A stretch of DNA of 64,000 bases, taken from the NCBI RefSeq assembly GCF_023073355.1, contig NZ_JADPJI010000008.1, forward strand, positions 744,001 through 808,000, written 5' to 3'. The stretch comes from Bradyrhizobium sp. 199 (lineage in GTDB: Bacteria; Pseudomonadota; Alphaproteobacteria; Rhizobiales; Xanthobacteraceae). Both the position numbers and the translations under genes were made by a program. The notes under the pieces are model-generated. The model made no database searches and was not told where the DNA came from. It saw only the letters and a program-made list of their open reading frames with translations. Position 1 is the first letter of the stretch. Every line of letters begins with the position of its first letter. This document shows, one piece after another, positions 18,146-26,797 of the stretch.

Positions 18146-19027
18146 TCAGGCGACGTCCGAGGCCGGGCGTTTCGAAGCCCGGTAGTCGTTGATGAGGCGA
18201 CGCAGCCGGCTATCATTCGCCGTCCCGATAAGAACGACATCGACGTCGGGACGGCTGGTAGCAAAGATGAGCCGATCCCTCACGAACTCCGGTGACAGAG
18301 GCACGCTGTCCGGCGGACGGGCGCCACCGAATATCTCGCGTGCGATTACGAGAAGGCCGGCTGCCCGGCGCTTGTGCAGCCGCTCTGCATCGACACCATC
18401 CAGGACGTCGAGCGTGACCTGGACTGCGTCGATCCGATCGTCGTCGAGCGCAGCCTCGAGGGCTTCGACGTCATCGCAGGCCGCACCGATCCTCTTCGCC
18501 GCGCCGCGCCGCTTGATTGCCTGGAGTGTGGAAACAGCGTCTTTTCGTCTCAGGACATCCGCCGATGGGCTGTGCAACAGGAGAATGTCGACCGAATCCG
18601 TCTGCAGCCGCGCGAGGCTCTCCCGGAAATTCCGTTCGACATAGTCGCCCGAAAAATCCTGCGGCAGGATCCGCGCGCGAACCGTACGGACAGCCGACGC
18701 GCCGCCCGCCCGGCGCAGCAGCGATTTGATCGTGCCCTTCAGCAGGAAGGCAGGCTTGAAGTACCACGGAAAATACTGGCCGACCTTGGTGCAAATGACA
18801 AAGCTGCCGTTGCTGCTTCGAAGGAATTTTCCGATATGACGTTCGCTGTCGCCCTGTGCGTAGATGTCGGCGGTATCGTAAAACGTGATCCCGACCTCTG
18901 CTGCCGTCTGAAGAAGCTTTTCGGGCGGTGTGCTGTCCTGGGCACCGATCGAGCCTAGCCGGCTGCAACCAAGCCCGATGCGGGTGATATCGCGGATGGA
19001 TGCGTCCGTCTGCGCGGTGGATGCCAT
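18146..19027 (-). CDS. Aldo/keto reductase
   Basis: The 293 residues fit the aldo/keto reductase (beta/alpha)8 barrel. The N-terminal IGLGCSRLGSIG is followed by the catalytic Asp-Tyr region ITFYDTADIYAQGDSERHIG, the Lys region FVICTKVGQYFP, and the His region SVDILLLHSPS. The C-terminal NADPH-binding region includes DVDVVLIGTANDSRL. It is sandwiched between a Gfo/Idh-type oxidoreductase and a glycosyltransferase, so it may help make or reduce a rare nucleotide sugar or a keto-sugar in the repeat unit. No sequence feature gives the substrate. Confidence 0.88.
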   Translation of the reverse strand: MASTAQTDASIRDITRIGLGCSRLGSIGAQDSTPPEKLLQTAAEVGITFYDTADIYAQGDSERHIGKFLRSSNGSFVICTKVGQYFPWYFKPAFLLKGTIKSLLRRAGGASAVRTVRARILPQDFSGDYVERNFRESLARLQTDSVDILLLHSPSADVLRRKDAVSTLQAIKRRGAAKRIGAACDDVEALEAALDDDRIDAVQVTLDVLDGVDAERLHKRRAAGLLVIAREIFGGARPPDSVPLSPEFVRDRLIFATSRPDVDVVLIGTANDSRLRRLINDYRASKRPASDVA

Positions 19028-19055
19028 TATCCAGTCCCTTCGCCTCTTCGCACGA

Positions 19056-20369
19056 TCAGCGCTTTTGCAATTTGTCGATAAGCTTGCCGAGGCGGTTTTC
19101 CATCATCCGCTGCCGGTAGCCGGCCCTATAGTCGCGTTGCCCGGTAACCATGTCAGGCAGAGGGGCGATCTTCTCAAAAGTCGTCTGGGGCACGGTCGCA
19201 ATGCCGCTGGCGCCCGCGCGTTGCACCATCATGGTGAGTTCGTTGATGTGGATCAGAAAGTTCGGCGGCATCGGCTGTTTTCGTCCATCGCGCATGGCCC
19301 GGTCCATTTCTGCGAGTCCCAGAAGCTTGTCTTGCGCGTAGATTTCGCGACGCCGCAGCCAACTGACGAACCTGTGCTTGAACGATTTGCCAACACCTTT
19401 TTCCGCCTCGACCGCATGGGACTTCCAGCGCCGCGCCAATTTGAGTTTTCTGCCGCCGATGCCGAAAATCCGGCCGACGAGCGGTTGATTACGCGCCGTA
19501 TAGGCCTTTCGGGCAGCCAGACTGACACGCGAATACCGTTCCAGGTGGACTGGCGTCTGATCGTGAAAGATGTTGTCCGCACCGAGTTCCCCGGCGTCGC
19601 CGACAATGCGGAAACGGTGGTCGCGTGGCGCAACCCACGAGCAGGTGATGCGCGCCGCAACCCCTTCGTCAAAGTCGAGGCATACGACGGAGAGGTCCGG
19701 TGTATCGGCGGGATTGAGCGGCGTATCTGTCTTGTGCGGGATCAGGTTCTTGGAATAGGCGGTCACCGCTCTTGCCGGACCGAACATCGCACAGATCCAC
19801 ACGAGGTGGTAGGCTAAATGCTCCACCGTGCAGCCTTCCTGCAGTTCCTCCACATAGGGGAAGGGCGCGCCGGTCGGGCTCTCCATCTCTTCCAGGTTCA
19901 TCAGATGGGCGGGATTGTCGTCCAACTCGGCATAGACGAGAACCGGCTTGCCGATAGCGCCGTCTAGAACGGCTTTCCACATGGTGGCAACGGAATCGCA
20001 GTAGAGATTGCAAGGGGCACCCGCCAACACAAGCCCGCGCCTCTCCGCCAAGGCAAAGAGCTCCTTGGTGGTATCGAGTTCGGTCGTGACCGGTTTTTCG
20101 GAATAGACGTGCTTGCCTGCTTCAAGCGCGCGTCTGGTGATTTCATAGTGGGAATTAATCGTGGTCAGGTTGACGACGATTTCCACACGTGGATCAGCGA
20201 GAAGTGCGTCATAGTCCGCATAGACATGAAAGCCGTAATGTTTCGAAACGGTCTCAGAGCGGCGCTTGTCGATATCGAAGACGCCGCAGATCTCCATCTC
20301 CGGATAAGCCCAGCGTGTACGCATATAAATGTCGAAGACATAACCGCAGCCGACGAAAGCAAGCTTCAT
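19056..20369 (-). CDS. Gfo/Idh/MocA family oxidoreductase
   Basis: This 437-residue protein opens with the NAD(P)-binding motif AFVGCGYVFDIYMRTRW (G-x-G-x-V variant). VEIVVNLTTINSHYEITRRALEAGKHVYSEKPVTTEL is the classic Gfo/Idh signature, with EKP as the catalytic-lysine motif. The C-terminal alpha/beta domain has CTVEHLAYHLVW, supplying the usual late His. It is longer than the usual 330-390 residues by a C-terminal extension (last about 90 residues). It is first in the five-gene operon and probably oxidises or reduces a sugar or inositol-like precursor. Confidence 0.88.
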   Translation of the reverse strand: MKLAFVGCGYVFDIYMRTRWAYPEMEICGVFDIDKRRSETVSKHYGFHVYADYDALLADPRVEIVVNLTTINSHYEITRRALEAGKHVYSEKPVTTELDTTKELFALAERRGLVLAGAPCNLYCDSVATMWKAVLDGAIGKPVLVYAELDDNPAHLMNLEEMESPTGAPFPYVEELQEGCTVEHLAYHLVWICAMFGPARAVTAYSKNLIPHKTDTPLNPADTPDLSVVCLDFDEGVAARITCSWVAPRDHRFRIVGDAGELGADNIFHDQTPVHLERYSRVSLAARKAYTARNQPLVGRIFGIGGRKLKLARRWKSHAVEAEKGVGKSFKHRFVSWLRRREIYAQDKLLGLAEMDRAMRDGRKQPMPPNFLIHINELTMMVQRAGASGIATVPQTTFEKIAPLPDMVTGQRDYRAGYRQRMMENRLGKLIDKLQKR

Positions 20370-20765
20370 ATTCCGTCTTCCTGTCTTGCGACGATCGCTG
20401 CGCAGGACGACATCACGGGAGATTTTTCGCTAGAATTCATGAATATATCAAGCGCATAGCTGAGCTGTTTACTGGGGGCCTGTCCAAGGCGATCATCTTC
20501 GATTTCATAGTCTAGTATATGTCGGGCTCAGGCGAGGCAGCAGAATGCGAGCGCCTTGCTGCCAACCGCTCCAATCCTTCGAGCCTTTCCATGATCCTCA
20601 ATTCGTAAAAGCGATTACGAATTTCAGTTGCTCTCAATGTATGCCCCCGGACGCCCCCTAACATCGATCACAAGCTCGAAAACTTTATGGAGCAACGTTG
20701 GCTTTCGCTTTGATTGGGCGATGTTCCTCGAACACCCGCTTGCAATCGGCTCGATACCAGAACCT
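20370..20765. other. AT-rich intergenic region with a perfect inverted repeat
   Basis: No gene was found in this 396-base region between the Gfo/Idh operon and the secreted-protein gene. At 20600-20623 there is a perfect 9-base inverted repeat, AATTCGTAA with TTACGAATT, separated by 6 bases. It is AT-rich and lacks a following T-run, so it looks more like a binding site than a terminator. The promoter of the five-gene operon must lie in this stretch. Confidence 0.55.
20600..20623. promoter_or_regulatory. Candidate operator: 9-bp perfect inverted repeat
   Basis: The arms AATTCGTAA (20600-20608) and TTACGAATT (20615-20623) are exact reverse complements around a 6-base spacer. The dimension suits a dimeric helix-turn-helix regulator. 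It is about 230 bases upstream of the Gfo/Idh start codon. No cognate regulator gene is nearby, so the assignment is tentative. Confidence 0.4.
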
Positions 20766-21170
20766 CTATTTCTGCGAAATGGAATAGCGAAAATTGCGTA
20801 TTTCTGTCATCGTTCCAAGTATCGTATCTATGCGGCCATACCCTGACACACGAAATACGTTGCACTTGCTGGAGTTGAAATAGCACGCCGTAACATCGAT
20901 TGCGCGAGGGCAATTGTTCTTGACACTCACGATGTGATCCACAAGTTTGGGATTCACCACACGCGATCTCGCTGCTGCCTCCACGTCCAGACAGGGGCGA
21001 CCGAATGCATTTTTGATAATCGGCGCAGCGGTCTGCTCCGCTGATCCTTGAAGCGTCAGGCTTGAATTCGCACCTGGAGCGGCAGACTGTGCCTGCCCCG
21101 GGACATTTACTGTGACAAGCAGAGTGCAAATAGCATTGCTATACCAAAATCGTGACCGGAAATGCTTCAT
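20766..21170 (-). CDS. Secreted protein of unknown function, coupled to the preceding gene
   Basis: The 134-residue product has a signal peptide (YSNAICTLLVTVNVPGQAQS, cleavage near residue 28). The mature domain has four cysteines (in GRPCLDVE, KNNCPRAID, TACYF and SKCNVF), which could form two disulfides in the periplasm. Its ATG overlaps the stop of the upstream gene as ATGA, with GGAG just before it, so translation is coupled. It lies at the end of an operon led by ExoP, which hints at a role in exopolysaccharide export or its regulation. I do not recognise the family. Confidence 0.75.
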   Translation of the reverse strand: MKHFRSRFWYSNAICTLLVTVNVPGQAQSAAPGANSSLTLQGSAEQTAAPIIKNAFGRPCLDVEAAARSRVVNPKLVDHIVSVKNNCPRAIDVTACYFNSSKCNVFRVSGYGRIDTILGTMTEIRNFRYSISQK

Positions 21171-21937
21171 CTCCAGGGCCTTTCGTCATAGGAAACATCG
21201 GGAATTTTCAACTTGAGGCCATCCGCGGCAAGGCGTCTGTAGAGATTCTCTCGCGACACCAAATTCGCCTGTGCAAGAGTCGGCAATAATTCTTCCCGAT
21301 GTGCCCAGCCCACCCCTTTCAGAATCGAAGCCGCCTCGGTGCTGAAATCGGCGTCGACGATTTGAGCGAACTCTGAGATAGCCACACGCCTGAGAGAATC
21401 ATCGAGAAACGGAAATACTCCCAGGGTAAGTCGATTCCGTCGTAGCGCGAGCCAACCCTCACATGGACCTATTCGATAGGATTCAGCGAGATATTTGATG
21501 TTGACCGGATCGAATCCATTTCTAACCAGCGCTACCGAATACAACGACATCCACAGAAAAGCGTCATTGGGATTCTCCGCAAGCGAGAATTTCATGTCGC
21601 GTTCGGCATCAACCGCCTGGCGGTCTCCATCATCTATTGCATCGGGACGCCCCATCGTTTTCCGCGCCAGCTCAAGACGAATGAGAGCCTTCGCCCGTGA
21701 AATTGAAGGCTCCGCAACCAAACTCCTTGATGTTCCCTCGATATGCGCCAGCATTTCAATTAGCACACTTTGCTTGAAGCGTTCATCCGCCATAATTCGA
21801 CCGATGAAATCGCGAGCTGGCGAAGCTGAGAAAAAAATCGGCAAAGTGATCGCGGTCCACCAGGAGCCGATCAAACCAAATACAAGTAGGCAAACGCGCA
21901 GCACGCTTCCCGGACACTTTCTATGGAGATCGTTCAC
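21167..21937 (-). CDS. Membrane-anchored protein of unknown function, ExoP-linked
   Basis: The 256 residues comprise one N-terminal membrane helix (about 12-32, VLRVCLLVFGLIGSWWTAIT) and a helical, probably periplasmic domain. The stretch AENPNDAFLWMSLYSVALVR is reminiscent of a TPR-like helix pair. It resembles, over the middle and in topology, the protein encoded at 32956-33618 (there ALKVSPIRPALWLTLGTLQA), so the two look like distant paralogues. It starts 44 bases after the exoP stop and overlaps the next gene by 4 bases. A partner role for the polymerase or copolymerase is a guess from context. Confidence 0.78.
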   Translation of the reverse strand: MNDLHRKCPGSVLRVCLLVFGLIGSWWTAITLPIFFSASPARDFIGRIMADERFKQSVLIEMLAHIEGTSRSLVAEPSISRAKALIRLELARKTMGRPDAIDDGDRQAVDAERDMKFSLAENPNDAFLWMSLYSVALVRNGFDPVNIKYLAESYRIGPCEGWLALRRNRLTLGVFPFLDDSLRRVAISEFAQIVDADFSTEAASILKGVGWAHREELLPTLAQANLVSRENLYRRLAADGLKLKIPDVSYDERPWR

Positions 21938-21981
21938 ATCCCAGCTAGCTTTTTAGAGGCCCAGAATCTGCGGTCGGCCTC

Positions 21982-24246
21982 CTACTCCACATATCCATAG
22001 CGCGCATAGTACTTTTGGTAATAGTAGCGTCCGTGATAGGATTCATAACGCGCAAGTGCCTTCGTATCCGCCTTGTTCAAGACTACGCCCAGCAGCTTAT
22101 CCTGGATCTCGGGCGCGGTGCGCAGGTTATGCCTGACGACGTCGATTTTGGTTTTGCCCCATTCCAGTACGAAAATGTAAGAGTCGACGAAGCTAGACGT
22201 GACGCGCACGTCCACAACGGGCGCCATTGGCGGCATGTCCATTACGACGTAGTCGAATTGGGTGCGGAGCAGGGAGACCAGTTCACGCATCGCCTTCGAG
22301 GCCAAGATCTCGTTGGTGTGCAACAATTTCGAAGTAGTCCCGGCAGGCAAGATCGAGAGCTGCGTCACTGGGTCGACCACCAGCGCATCCTCAAGCTTGA
22401 CCTTCTGCGCGATGACATCCACCAAGCCTGCCTTCGCGTCCGGCACCAGCGCACGGGAGAGTGAAGGGTTGCGCAGGTCGCCATCGACCAGAACGACGCG
22501 CGCGCCGCCATGCGCCACGAGTTGAGCGAGATTGCTCGAGAGCGTGCTCTTGCCTTCGTTCGGCAAGGTCGAAGTGGTCGCTAGCACGCGATTCTCACGC
22601 AGAATTTGATTGAGATCAGCGGCAACTTTCACCGAACGTACGGCTTCCGAGAAGCGCGATAGCGGATTGCCAACAACGTAGCGGAGCAGATCGGGCTGCT
22701 GGCTGTTGCTCCCCGCTCCCCGACCGCTCGGCATCATCCACCCCGACCGCGACCCAGGCGAAGAGCTGAGAACCGGGAGGATCGCGATGCAGCTCACTCC
22801 GAGAGCGTCCTCGACCTGTTTGGTTGTACGGAACACCTTGTCAGTCATTTCCCGGGCCGTTGCCACACCAAAGGACAGCATCAAGCCTCCGAGCAGAGCC
22901 GCGCTCAGAACGAGAAGAGATTTGGGATAGCTCTTCACCAGCGGCATTGTCGCCACGCTAATCACGCGCGCCTCGGTGATCGGGAACGACTGCTGCTGCA
23001 CGCTTTCCATGTAGCGCTGCAGGAAGTTGTCGTACATCGCTTGATAGCTCTGCGCATTGCTCTCGAGTTCGCGAAGCTGCACCTGAGCCTGATTGGTAAG
23101 CTGGGATTCCGAGACAATATTGGCGAGGCTCGACTTGATGCTTTCCTCACGAGTCCCAGCAATATCGTAGTCGCTCTTGTAAGACTCCTGGATACGCCTC
23201 AGTTCATCCCGGATGTTCTTCTTGATCTCCGCCATCTGGCTGCGCAAATTCACGGCCGCGAGATGATCTCGGCCATATTTGATCGACCAGATCGATTCCT
23301 TGGAAGCCATATCGACATATTGCGCGCGCAGTTTGACGATGGTCTCATTCTTAAGCGCGTCCGCAACGTTGGCGTCCGGAATGTCGTGCTTCTGGATATC
23401 ATTCATGCGATCAAGCCGCGCCCTGGCCTCGGCGGTGGCTGCACGCGCCAGGATAAGCTGGCTGTTGACCTCGGCAAGTTGTTGCTCGTTCATCAGCCGT
23501 CCGCCAGTGTCGACGATATTGTTGGTGGTTTTGAAGTCTACCACCGCCTTTTGCGCGGCGGAGGCCTGGGTACGCAGCTCTTTGATACGGTCCTGCAACC
23601 AGACACTGGCGCGGCGGGTCGACTGGTATTTAGCCTCGAGCTGGTCAACGATATAGGCGTCCACGATAGCATTTGCGATCTTCGCAGCCTTCCCCGGATC
23701 CTTCGATGTGAAACCAACCTCCATCACATAAGTGCCTTTGATGCGATTGACGTCGCGGTTTTTTTCGAAGCGTCTCAGCGCCTTGCGCACCTGCTCGTAT
23801 TCAGACACCGCATTGCTCTCAGAGAACAGGCTGCCGACAAAACTGACAACCGACCCAAGCAAGCCGCCGCCCGTGCCGGTAAATTCAGGATCCTCGACGA
23901 GATGCAGATCACGAATCACAGAGAGGCTAATGTTCTCTGCTTTCAGTATCTCAACTTGAGTCTCGACTGCTGCAGCATCTATAGCAACATCGCCAAGGAC
24001 CGACTGCTGCTGAAACAGCTGCACCTTGCGGGTGTCGATCACCATCGAGGCAGTGGAGGTAAATAGCGGCTCGGCGGTGAAGAGATAGAGCAGCGCCAGG
24101 ATCACGCAGGCCGAGACGATCGCTACCATGGTCGGGAACTGGCGCCTGACGATGTCAAGATAGGAGGTCAGCGTCTGCGACGGAGAGCCGTCGGTCTCGG
24201 CGAAATCACGGTTGATCTCCGAGGTCGGCTTGTTCACCTGCAGCAT
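21982..24246 (-). CDS. exoP: Polysaccharide copolymerase with BY-kinase domain (ExoP/Wzc type)
   Basis: The 754-residue protein controls chain length and export. The Wzz domain has membrane helices at 40-58 and 443-464, the second preceded by the proline motif PLVKSYPKS, with a long coiled-coil periplasmic region between. The cytoplasmic bacterial tyrosine kinase has Walker A STLPNEGKST (559-568), Walker A' VVLVDGDLR (584-592) and Walker B FDYVVMDMPP (664-673). The tail after residue 734 holds nine tyrosines in 21 residues, the autophosphorylation cluster. It heads an operon with the two genes at 21167 and 20766. The family is certain; the polymer is presumably the one made by the adjacent block. 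Confidence 0.96.
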   Translation of the reverse strand: MLQVNKPTSEINRDFAETDGSPSQTLTSYLDIVRRQFPTMVAIVSACVILALLYLFTAEPLFTSTASMVIDTRKVQLFQQQSVLGDVAIDAAAVETQVEILKAENISLSVIRDLHLVEDPEFTGTGGGLLGSVVSFVGSLFSESNAVSEYEQVRKALRRFEKNRDVNRIKGTYVMEVGFTSKDPGKAAKIANAIVDAYIVDQLEAKYQSTRRASVWLQDRIKELRTQASAAQKAVVDFKTTNNIVDTGGRLMNEQQLAEVNSQLILARAATAEARARLDRMNDIQKHDIPDANVADALKNETIVKLRAQYVDMASKESIWSIKYGRDHLAAVNLRSQMAEIKKNIRDELRRIQESYKSDYDIAGTREESIKSSLANIVSESQLTNQAQVQLRELESNAQSYQAMYDNFLQRYMESVQQQSFPITEARVISVATMPLVKSYPKSLLVLSAALLGGLMLSFGVATAREMTDKVFRTTKQVEDALGVSCIAILPVLSSSPGSRSGWMMPSGRGAGSNSQQPDLLRYVVGNPLSRFSEAVRSVKVAADLNQILRENRVLATTSTLPNEGKSTLSSNLAQLVAHGGARVVLVDGDLRNPSLSRALVPDAKAGLVDVIAQKVKLEDALVVDPVTQLSILPAGTTSKLLHTNEILASKAMRELVSLLRTQFDYVVMDMPPMAPVVDVRVTSSFVDSYIFVLEWGKTKIDVVRHNLRTAPEIQDKLLGVVLNKADTKALARYESYHGRYYYQKYYARYGYVE

Positions 24247-24440
24247 CTAGCGAATTCCTGAAAATGGATCGATGTTTGTTCTTGGAATCAATGGTGGCCA
24301 AAAGCCTGATGGCGTCCGGAGCAAACCCGATGCCAAAGCCTGCGCTGCGCGCAACACTAACATAAGCCTGCCTGCAATTGAACGCGGTGGATGCACTGCA
24401 CAGCACGGCTTGCGCGACTTTTTGCAGGAAGCTTAACGGC

Positions 24441-24472
24441 GCAAAAAGCAAAGCGACGCCCGTGGGCGACGT
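24441..24472 (-). terminator. Possible terminator after the Gly-rich secreted protein gene
   Basis: Read on the minus strand, a short GC-rich hairpin (CGCC-CACG-GGCG core) is followed after TCGC by TTTGCTTTTTG. It lies about 40 bases past the stop of the gene ending at 24514. The stem is short, so confidence is modest. Confidence 0.4.
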
Positions 24473-24513
24473 TGCCGTGAGGTGTCATGGGCCTGCCGCC
24501 GGGCCGATGCCGA

Positions 24514-25125
24514 TTAGCGCGGGCTGACGCTGTTCGTGCTGCCGCCAACGCCGCCATTACCGGTATTGGGCGCGTGGTTGGCCGTAGTGTTGTTGCCGAA
24601 CACGACCACACCGCCGCCACCGCCGCCCGTGGGGAAGCCGTTGCCCGTCGGACCGCCTGCGCCAGTGCCACCGCCTCCCGCGCCGCCGGTCGCAGCGATC
24701 GCAGCGTCGCCGGTCGCCGCCTGGTAGGAGGCGATCACATCGGGATCGCCGGTGCCAGCAATCGCGGTCTGGATCTCGTTGGCATAGGCCTGGTCCGACT
24801 GCGCCGCCATGCGGGCGACCTGGGCGAGGCCGCCGACAATCGCGCGCATCTGGTCCTTGGTGGTCGCGGGATCCTTCAACAGCGCGATCAGGCCGGGGAG
24901 CGTGGTGGGGTCGGAGGCGCCGAGGTCGCGCACGCGCGAGATCAGTTGCGGGCCGCCGCTCGGGTATTGCTGCAGCAGACTGTTGGGAGAAGCCTTGAAG
25001 TCGGAAATGACGGTAGCCGGCAGCTGGCGCTGTGGCGGGTAAACGGCCGCGCTGGCGACCGACGAGATCGTCGCCGCGAGGGCAGCGGCGGCAGCCATGC
25101 GAAGCGCGTTTCTGATAACGCTCAT
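24514..25125 (-). CDS. Secreted protein with glycine-rich C-terminal region
   Basis: The 203 residues start with a Sec signal peptide (RMAAAAALAATISSVASAAV, cleavage about residue 27). A helical domain of roughly 100 residues follows (ISDFKASPNSLLQQYP, then LIALLKDPATTKDQMRAIVG). The last 60 residues are Gly/Thr/Asn-rich low complexity, as in flexible cell-surface tails. It is encoded between the O-antigen-ligase-like gene and exoP, in the same direction, after 75 bases. Related helical-plus-Gly-rich proteins occur in Bradyrhizobium exopolysaccharide loci, but I know no function. Many alanines make the signal prediction safe. Confidence 0.8.
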   Translation of the reverse strand: MSVIRNALRMAAAAALAATISSVASAAVYPPQRQLPATVISDFKASPNSLLQQYPSGGPQLISRVRDLGASDPTTLPGLIALLKDPATTKDQMRAIVGGLAQVARMAAQSDQAYANEIQTAIAGTGDPDVIASYQAATGDAAIAATGGAGGGGTGAGGPTGNGFPTGGGGGGVVVFGNNTTANHAPNTGNGGVGGSTNSVSPR

Positions 25126-25200
25126 AAATCAACCTCCCAAAAAATCAGATGCGCCGATCTGCCTGTTCGGCCGGGCAAAATGGCTGTGCGGTGCAACAAC

Positions 25201-26769
25201 CTAGCGAAAGAAAGAAGGGCTGTCCATTTTTACTAAAAACTTCGTAAACAGCGCAGCTGCTTCAAATCTGGACACTTTGTAGAGCTCGGGCAGCTGGCGC
25301 CTGGCCGTGCCGGCGGTGGCCGGGCCGCCCTCGCCTCGCCGGCTGGTAGAGCGAGTCTCGGCGGCCGGCCGGCTCTCCCGGCTCGAGAAAGATTGCGCCA
25401 GGCCCGCGCCGAAAAGCGCAAAGAATGGAATGCTGTAGCCGGGCACCTGCAGCGTGAAATCGAGGCACGAATGCAAGAGCGACAGAGTCGCCGTCGCCGC
25501 GGCCACCAGCGGGATGATGGCATCGCGGCGACGTCCGAACACGCCCCGCGCCAGCACCAGCAGCATGATGGCCCAACCCAGCGCCACCAGCAGCGCCATG
25601 GGGATGCCCACCTCGGAGGCAAGCTCCAGCGGCGTCGAATGCGCGGCGTCCCAGACGCCGCGAATCGAGATGTTGGGGCTGCGGTAAGGCGGGAAGGCCC
25701 ATTGGAAGGTGCCTATGCCGGTGCCGAACCAGGGATTGTCGCCGATGATTCTGAGCGTCGATTTCCAGGCCTCGATGCGGCCCTCGTCGAGCAGGCCCTG
25801 GCTGTCGAACCGACTGGAGACGCGGCCGCCCAAGAACTGCAACAGGCCGAGCGCCACGGCGATGCTGGAGCCGAGAGAGATCCAGATCCCGGTGCGCGGC
25901 GGCAAATCTTTGCGCAGGAACAGTGTGAACGCGACGATCATCGCGAGCAGCGACAGGCCGACGCCGGCGCGCGAGGTCGTCATGAACATCGCCATCAGGC
26001 AGTTCAAGAGGCATGCGAGCTGTGGCAGGATTTCTTTCGGCGGGATCGCCCGCAGATCGAGCGACAGGCGTTTCCATTCAATGTGCCGTTCAGGAAGACG
26101 GCGGCGAATATCTTCCAGGATCAGCAGCATCCAGGTCACCGCAGCTGAGCCGAAATAAGCCGCGGCCGTGTTGCGGTTGATGAAGGTGCCGGTGACGCTG
26201 CCGAGATAAGCCGTCTTGTCCCGCCACAGGATCATGGTGGGCTCGATCAGGAACGAGAGCACGCCGTAGAGCGCGTAGAGCGCGCCCGAGATCGCGATCA
26301 CCCACAGCAACCGGCGCGCGCGGTCGCGGTTCGCGCCGACGGTGATGCCGAGCACGATCGCGAGGATGTTGGCGAGCGGCGCGCCGAGCGCGAAGAACGC
26401 CTCGTTCTTGACGATGGAAGCAGACGGGGCGATCGGCACGCCCAGAAGATCGGAGGCCTGCTTCCAGATCGGCTGGAACGGCGCCACCCAGGGATGGTCG
26501 GAGAGCTGCTCATGGAGCACGAAGGCGTAAGCGGCAACGATCACGCCGATGCCGGCGAGCAGCCACAGCTGCGGTCGCCGCAGATCGCGCGTCGGCGCGA
26601 ACACCACCGCGATCCCGAGGCACAGGCACCAGAACGCGATCGACAGATCATTGGTCGAGCCGAACGGGAACGGCGCGCCGGCGGTGACGAAAAACAGGAT
26701 GAAGGTCGCGGGCATGCTCCACGACCAGCGAATCCTGAACCAGTCGATGTTGGCAGGCCAAAAGCGCAT
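25201..26769 (-). CDS. O-antigen ligase/polymerase family membrane protein (Wzy_C)
   Basis: The 522 residues have about 10-11 hydrophobic segments, then an approximately 75-residue cytoplasmic tail. The large periplasmic loop carries DNPWFGTGIGTFQWAFPPY and a later AHSTPLELASEVG, the typical Wzy_C/WaaL motifs with the H-S-x-P-L-E pattern. In an exopolysaccharide locus such a protein is the ExoQ-like polymerase. It follows the small exported protein gene at 26798 after 28 bases. Compared with the polymerase-like protein at 15569 it has the more canonical motifs, so it may be the main polymerase. Confidence 0.87.
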   Translation of the reverse strand: MRFWPANIDWFRIRWSWSMPATFILFFVTAGAPFPFGSTNDLSIAFWCLCLGIAVVFAPTRDLRRPQLWLLAGIGVIVAAYAFVLHEQLSDHPWVAPFQPIWKQASDLLGVPIAPSASIVKNEAFFALGAPLANILAIVLGITVGANRDRARRLLWVIAISGALYALYGVLSFLIEPTMILWRDKTAYLGSVTGTFINRNTAAAYFGSAAVTWMLLILEDIRRRLPERHIEWKRLSLDLRAIPPKEILPQLACLLNCLMAMFMTTSRAGVGLSLLAMIVAFTLFLRKDLPPRTGIWISLGSSIAVALGLLQFLGGRVSSRFDSQGLLDEGRIEAWKSTLRIIGDNPWFGTGIGTFQWAFPPYRSPNISIRGVWDAAHSTPLELASEVGIPMALLVALGWAIMLLVLARGVFGRRRDAIIPLVAAATATLSLLHSCLDFTLQVPGYSIPFFALFGAGLAQSFSSRESRPAAETRSTSRRGEGGPATAGTARRQLPELYKVSRFEAAALFTKFLVKMDSPSFFR

Positions 26770-26797
26770 CGTGATGTCTTGCGAGCTTCGCTTTAGC

